Below the pieces are notes generated by a model. The model ran no database searches. It saw only the letters and a program-made list of their open reading frames with translations, and had not been told where the DNA came from. The position numbers and the translations under genes are program-made. 56,686 bases of DNA, from positions 1 through 56,686 of the forward strand of contig CALEFF010000069.1 of assembly GCA_937876865.1 (NCBI GenBank). The letters run 5' to 3'. Positions 53,417-56,686 of this stretch are shown in pieces (positions within the stretch are counted from its first letter, which is position 1; each line of letters begins with the position of its first letter). This DNA is from an uncultured Bacteroidales bacterium. GTDB lineage: Bacteria; Bacteroidota; Bacteroidia; Bacteroidales; P3.

Positions 53417-54025
53417 TTACAATAAATTTACTCCTATAAGGTGCATAAATTCTTCTCTTGTTTCTTTATTTTTAAGGAAAGCCCCTGTAAAATCCGAAGT
53501 AGTAGTAACAGAGTTTTGTTTTTGAACACCTCTCATACTCATACACAAGTGTCGAGCCTCAATAACAACGGCTACACCCAATGGATTCAAGGTATTTTGA
53601 ATGCAATCTTTAATTTGTTGTGTCAATCTCTCTTGAACTTGCAACCTTCTTGCAAAAACATCAACAATTCTTGGAATTTTGCTTAGTCCTACAATGTATC
53701 CGTTCGGAATATAAGCAACGTGAGCCTTTCCAACCATAGGAACCATGTGATGTTCGCACAAAGAATAAATCTCAATATCTTTTACAATTACCATTTGTTT
53801 GTAATCCTCCTTGAACATAGCCGAACGCAAAATCTCCTCAGGCTTTAAATCATACCCATGAGTAAAAAACTGCATAGCCTTAGCAACTCTCATAGGCGTT
53901 GCCAACAAACCCTCTCTGTTTACATCTTCTCCCAACAAGGAAATGATTTCTTTGTAGTGATAAGCAAGCTTTTCTAATGTTTCTTCGTTATATCGTTCTA
54001 TTTTTTGATAGCCAAAATCTTCCAT
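53417..54025 (-). CDS. folE: GTP cyclohydrolase I
   Basis: First step of folate (tetrahydrobiopterin-type) synthesis: GTP to dihydroneopterin triphosphate. The 202-residue protein has zinc ligands in S-L-C-E-H-H-M-V-P-M and H-L-C-M-S-M-R-G. The ATG at 54025 is chosen over an upstream TTG at 54043 because the -7 box at 54052-54059 leaves no leader for the TTG. It converges with lpxD with 1 nt between the genes. Confidence 0.95.
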   Translation of the reverse strand: MEDFGYQKIERYNEETLEKLAYHYKEIISLLGEDVNREGLLATPMRVAKAMQFFTHGYDLKPEEILRSAMFKEDYKQMVIVKDIEIYSLCEHHMVPMVGKAHVAYIPNGYIVGLSKIPRIVDVFARRLQVQERLTQQIKDCIQNTLNPLGVAVVIEARHLCMSMRGVQKQNSVTTTSDFTGAFLKNKETREEFMHLIGVNLL

Positions 54026-54051
54026 AACATAGTTTTTAGTCAATTAAACAG

Positions 54052-54059
54052 CAAAAGTA
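54052..54059 (-). promoter_or_regulatory. -7 box of folE
   Basis: Minus-strand TACTTTTG in the short gap between ispG and folE. No clear -33 box. It argues for a separate folE transcript. Confidence 0.55.
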
Positions 54060-54065
54060 CACAAA

Positions 54066-55571
54066 TTACTTGGGATTTTGCCATTTACCATCTTCTTTTA
54101 TCATCTCAATCAATAAAGGCAAAGCATCTTCTTCTGCAATATTAGAATGCACTAACTCTTTCCCTCGATAAAGATGCACCTTGTTTTCCAATCCTCCAAT
54201 ATATCCATAATCTGCATCAGCCATTTCTCCCGGACCATTTACAATACAGCCCATCACAGCAATCTTTAAGCCCTTTAAGTGTTTACATTTTTCTTTTACT
54301 TTTGCTAATGCCGATTGAATGTCATACTTTGTTCTTCCACAAGAAGGACAAGCAATAAATTCTGCTTTATAAATCTCTTCTCCTGTTGCTTGTAAAAGTT
54401 CTGCTTGCAAGACTTTGTCGCACAATTCTACCTTATCTGCCATTGATTCCATAATCAAAGCAGTTGTGTTGCCCAATAATCTCTCTTGATTAAAGTCTTT
54501 GTCCGATTGAACAATAACTCCCGCAGGATAAGAAGACTTTTTCAACCGTTCTATTATTGCCTCAGGACTTTCTTTGCAAATATCAATTCTCTCAACCGTA
54601 GAAAAATCAGTAGGCTTTTGACGTTTTTCAAACTCTGTGTTTAAACTTATTGACTTTTCTAATGAAGAAAAAGGCATATCTTTATAAGCTTCAACAATTT
54701 TTTTTGCAACCTCTATTTCGTTTTCAGGAATTTCAGTTAGCGAAACCCTTATTGTGTCGCCAATTCCAAGAGCCAATAAACTGCCAATGCCAGAAATAGA
54801 TTTTATTCTGCCCTCAAACTCATTTCCTGCTTCGGTTACGCCCAAGTGAATAGGAAAATCATATCCCTTTTCTTTCATCATAGCACACAAAGTGCGAGTT
54901 GCGTAGTGCATAACCTTGACATTGCTTGACTTCATTGATAAAACAAGATTCTCAAAGCCAAGATTGCTGCATATTTCCACAAACTCCATTGCCGAAGTCG
55001 CCATTGCAAAAGGAGTATCGCCATATCGAGCCATTATTCTTTGACTTAGCGAGCCGTGATTAGTGCCTATTCTGACTGCAGTATTGTTTCGCTTGCAGAT
55101 TTCTAAAAGAGGAGCAAGTTTTTCTGTTATTTTTTCCAACTCCGCAGCATATTCCTCGTCTGTATAGTTGATTTTAGATATATTTCTATCGGTATAATTT
55201 CCGGGATTTATTCTTACCTTCTCCACAATAGCGGCTGCAACTTCTGCTGCTTTAGGATTGAAGTGTATATCTGCAATAAGTGGAACGAAACAACCTCTTT
55301 TCGCTAATTCGTTCTTGATTTCATAAAGGTTTTGTGCTGCTTGAACATTTGAAGCAGTGATTCTAACTAATTCACAACCCTTTTCTACTAATCTTAGTGT
55401 TTGTTCTACCGTTGAAACGGTGTCCATTGTGTCGGTGTTAGTCATTGACTGAATCCTAACAGGATTTTCTCCACCTATGCCAATGTTTCCAACCATTACT
55501 TGCTTTGTAATGCGTCTTGAAACAGGGTTTGATACCTCCCAAGCAGGAATATTTCTATTCATAATATTCAT
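54066..55571 (-). CDS. ispG: 4-hydroxy-3-methylbut-2-en-1-yl diphosphate synthase
   Basis: Iron-sulfur enzyme of the MEP isoprenoid pathway (also GcpE). Order: TIM barrel (R-I-Q-S-M-T-N-T-D-T near the start), an inserted domain (about 270-400), then the 4Fe-4S domain with C-P-S-C-G-R-T and G-C-I-V-N-G-P-G-E-M. At 501 residues it is about 130 longer than E. coli IspG, as expected for the large type in Bacteroidota, plants and Chlamydia, though the insert looks short. I chose the ATG at 55571 (ATG at 55562 equally possible); an upstream in-frame start at 55619 would precede the promoter. Confidence 0.93.
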   Translation of the reverse strand: MNIMNRNIPAWEVSNPVSRRITKQVMVGNIGIGGENPVRIQSMTNTDTMDTVSTVEQTLRLVEKGCELVRITASNVQAAQNLYEIKNELAKRGCFVPLIADIHFNPKAAEVAAAIVEKVRINPGNYTDRNISKINYTDEEYAAELEKITEKLAPLLEICKRNNTAVRIGTNHGSLSQRIMARYGDTPFAMATSAMEFVEICSNLGFENLVLSMKSSNVKVMHYATRTLCAMMKEKGYDFPIHLGVTEAGNEFEGRIKSISGIGSLLALGIGDTIRVSLTEIPENEIEVAKKIVEAYKDMPFSSLEKSISLNTEFEKRQKPTDFSTVERIDICKESPEAIIERLKKSSYPAGVIVQSDKDFNQERLLGNTTALIMESMADKVELCDKVLQAELLQATGEEIYKAEFIACPSCGRTKYDIQSALAKVKEKCKHLKGLKIAVMGCIVNGPGEMADADYGYIGGLENKVHLYRGKELVHSNIAEEDALPLLIEMIKEDGKWQNPK

Positions 55572-55588
55572 TTGTTGATAATAGAGAA

Positions 55589-55620
55589 CAAAAGTACAGA
55601 AAAACTCCGAGACGCACAAA
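55589..55620 (-). promoter_or_regulatory. Promoter of ispG
   Basis: Minus strand: -33 TTTG (55620-55617), 20-nt spacer, -7 TACTTTTG (55596-55589). Determines that translation starts at 55571 or 55562. Confidence 0.7.
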
Positions 55621-55638
55621 AATATTTCTTTGATTTAA

Positions 55639-56505
55639 TTATTTGTTTCTTCGTTTAAATTCTGAGGGAGAAAGATTTTCCATTCTTTTAAAGAAGTTTG
55701 AGAAATTAGCAAGAGAATTAAATCCCAATTCTTCTGCTATTTTTTCTGTTGAATAATCGTTTTCTAAAAGTCTTTTCTTGCATTCGTTTGCTAATTTCTC
55801 ATCTATCCATCTTTTTGGAGTCTTTCCTGTGTTTGATTTTATCACAAACTCAAAATAACCCTTAGATAAATTACAACTTTCTGCATAAAAATTAGTGTCT
55901 TTGTTTATTGTTTCACATTCATCTAATAGACTGAAAAATTTTTCGCAAACTCCATAGTCGTTAAAAAACACATTCTCTGTTTTTTCTTTTAAAGAAAGAT
56001 AGTAATACGCACGCATCAAATTCGTAACAGCCTCTATTCTGTAAGGAGTTGTTGTATAAGAAAGACATTTCTTTACGTCTTTGAATAGATTTGAGAAAAT
56101 CTTTTTCTCTCTTGATTCCAGAGAATACAAAGGCATTGCTTTAACTTTGTTGTGATAAGTGGTGTTGAGTATATTGTTTGTTAAAAAATTATCTTTCAAA
56201 CTTGGAGCAATAACTAAGTAGTGAATTTTTATGTCGTTGCTGTAAGAAATAAATTCCAATTCATTATTCTCTTGTACAAGAAAAAGAGTAGGTGCTTGCA
56301 ATTCATATTTTTTCATATCCAACATAACGACAACACTCCCCTTTTCAATGAAAATGTCTAAGTAATAATCGGTTTGATAAGGTTCAAAGTTGTTTTTGAG
56401 AATTTCAATATTGTTAGAGTACAACAAATCGTAGTTTATCTTCTCTTTACTTTTTGCCTTATCAAATTGTTCTTGCCAATTGAATAAACAAGCCTTGTTT
56501 TTCAT
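55639..56505 (-). CDS. AraC family transcriptional regulator
   Basis: A 288-residue regulator with an unassigned N-terminal sensing half and a C-terminal AraC DNA-binding domain: first helix-turn-helix around K-G-Y-F-E-F-V-I-K-S-N-T-G-K-T-P-K-R-W, second Y-S-T-E-K-I-A-E-E-L-G-F-N-S-L-A-N-F-S-N-F-F-K-R, with P-S-E-F-K-R-R closing. Its upstream region carries a 21-bp spaced direct repeat that could be its operator, shared with a plus-strand promoter that points out of the window. Confidence 0.92.
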   Translation of the reverse strand: MKNKACLFNWQEQFDKAKSKEKINYDLLYSNNIEILKNNFEPYQTDYYLDIFIEKGSVVVMLDMKKYELQAPTLFLVQENNELEFISYSNDIKIHYLVIAPSLKDNFLTNNILNTTYHNKVKAMPLYSLESREKKIFSNLFKDVKKCLSYTTTPYRIEAVTNLMRAYYYLSLKEKTENVFFNDYGVCEKFFSLLDECETINKDTNFYAESCNLSKGYFEFVIKSNTGKTPKRWIDEKLANECKKRLLENDYSTEKIAEELGFNSLANFSNFFKRMENLSPSEFKRRNK

Positions 56506-56534
56506 AAACAGAAACGCTAAATTTTAATTTTTTG

Positions 56535-56542
56535 CAAATATA
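56535..56542 (-). promoter_or_regulatory. -7 box of AraC gene
   Basis: Minus-strand TATATTTG, 29 nt before the ATG. No clear -33 box at usual spacing. Confidence 0.45.
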
Positions 56543-56570
56543 ACATAATTATAATACAAAAATTAAAAAT

Positions 56571-56600
56571 CTTGTAAATCTTAAAAAAGTCCTTGTAAAT
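56571..56600. promoter_or_regulatory. Direct-repeat operator (probable AraC-family site)
   Basis: CTTGTAAAT occurs at 56571-56579 and 56592-56600, exactly 21 bp apart in the same orientation. Two direct half-sites two helical turns apart are the standard AraC-family arrangement, and the site lies between the AraC gene and an outward promoter. Confidence 0.6.
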
Positions 56601-56628
56601 TAGAAATAAAGTTCTGAAATTTTTATTA

Positions 56629-56636
56629 TACTTTTG
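56629..56636 (+). promoter_or_regulatory. -7 box of a gene beyond the window
   Basis: TACTTTTG on the plus strand, 28 nt after the direct repeat. No -33 box at 19 nt, consistent with an activator-dependent promoter. Confidence 0.5.
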
Positions 56637-56686
56637 CAAACGAAAATTTTCACAATTTTTTTAGTACTAAAAACCAAACGAAACAA

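Noticed and set aside
53408..53432. Hairpin between lpxD and folE as a terminator
   Set aside because: Eight A/T-rich pairs at most and no T tract; too weak to call.
55572..55619. N-terminal extension of ispG
   Set aside because: It would start upstream of the predicted transcript start, and the added residues are not IspG-like.
55628..55632. CTTTG with T-rich flank between ispG and the AraC gene
   Set aside because: No partner pentamer at plus or minus 21 bp; a lone match is expected by chance.

Overview
This window is a 56.7 kb piece of a low-G+C (about one third, judged by eye) chromosome from the Bacteroidota, most likely a host-associated member of the Bacteroidales. The evidence is: promoters of the phylum-specific form TTTG-N19-TAnnTTTG (several with exactly 19 nt between the boxes); near-absence of Shine-Dalgarno sequences; an ExbB / small membrane protein / ExbD / ExbD cluster; a zinc-site-less sirtuin; a DksA-like protein with a degenerate zinc finger; an enlarged IspG; and secreted glycosidases. 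No tRNA, rRNA, phage, insertion sequence or CRISPR array was seen.

Layout. 1-8319: gltX (5' end outside the window), DUF2520 protein, sirtuin, miaB, a Wza-like/Wzc-like polysaccharide export pair, and an Elp3-like radical SAM protein. 8326-15392: tryptophanase (indole formation), DNA polymerase I, an M49-like metallopeptidase lipoprotein, gpsA. 15408-20588: periodic array 1, a secreted sialidase, a small lipoprotein, frr, a DksA-like protein, lspA, a CNNM/CBS membrane protein. 20628-23208: TonB-energising ExbB/ExbD operon. 23363-24675: a broken MerR regulator and the tRNA methyltransferase TrmN6. 24686-26742 (minus): ECF sigma factor, anti-sigma-like protein and outer-membrane barrel. 26754-34372: array 2, then a plus-strand run of U32 peptidase-family protein, PHP phosphatase, mnmD, pssA, purS, queA, pyrH and a C69 dipeptidase. 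34440-38219: array 3, alpha-L-fucosidase and GH3 glycosidase. 38232-43016 (minus): a type III restriction-modification pair preceded by a conspicuous structured RNA. 43316-53415: array 4, then a tightly packed series: guaB, two PpiC-type chaperones, MoxR ATPase, OmpA-like unknown, TlpA-like thioredoxin, helix-hairpin-helix protein, lpxD. 53417-56505 (minus): folE, ispG, and an AraC regulator with a direct-repeat operator.

The gene set points to a glycan-foraging, amino-acid-fermenting commensal: sialidase, fucosidase and GH3 enzymes trim host glycans, ExbB/ExbD energises outer-membrane uptake, tryptophanase releases indole, pyruvate and ammonia, and the SurA/TlpA/LpxD/LspA set maintains the envelope.

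The two least-explained signals are non-coding. (1) Four intergenic arrays share one architecture: exactly four CTTTG/CAAAG pentamers at exactly 21-bp spacing (68 bp in all), embedded in A/T tracts and placed upstream of promoters. (2) A relatively GC-rich, extensively base-paired RNA with two mutually exclusive folds lies upstream of the type III modification gene; it may be an independent ncRNA (6S-like rod) or a bistable leader. Further points are a frameshifted MerR gene, three probable leaderless genes, and a 21-bp direct-repeat AraC operator.
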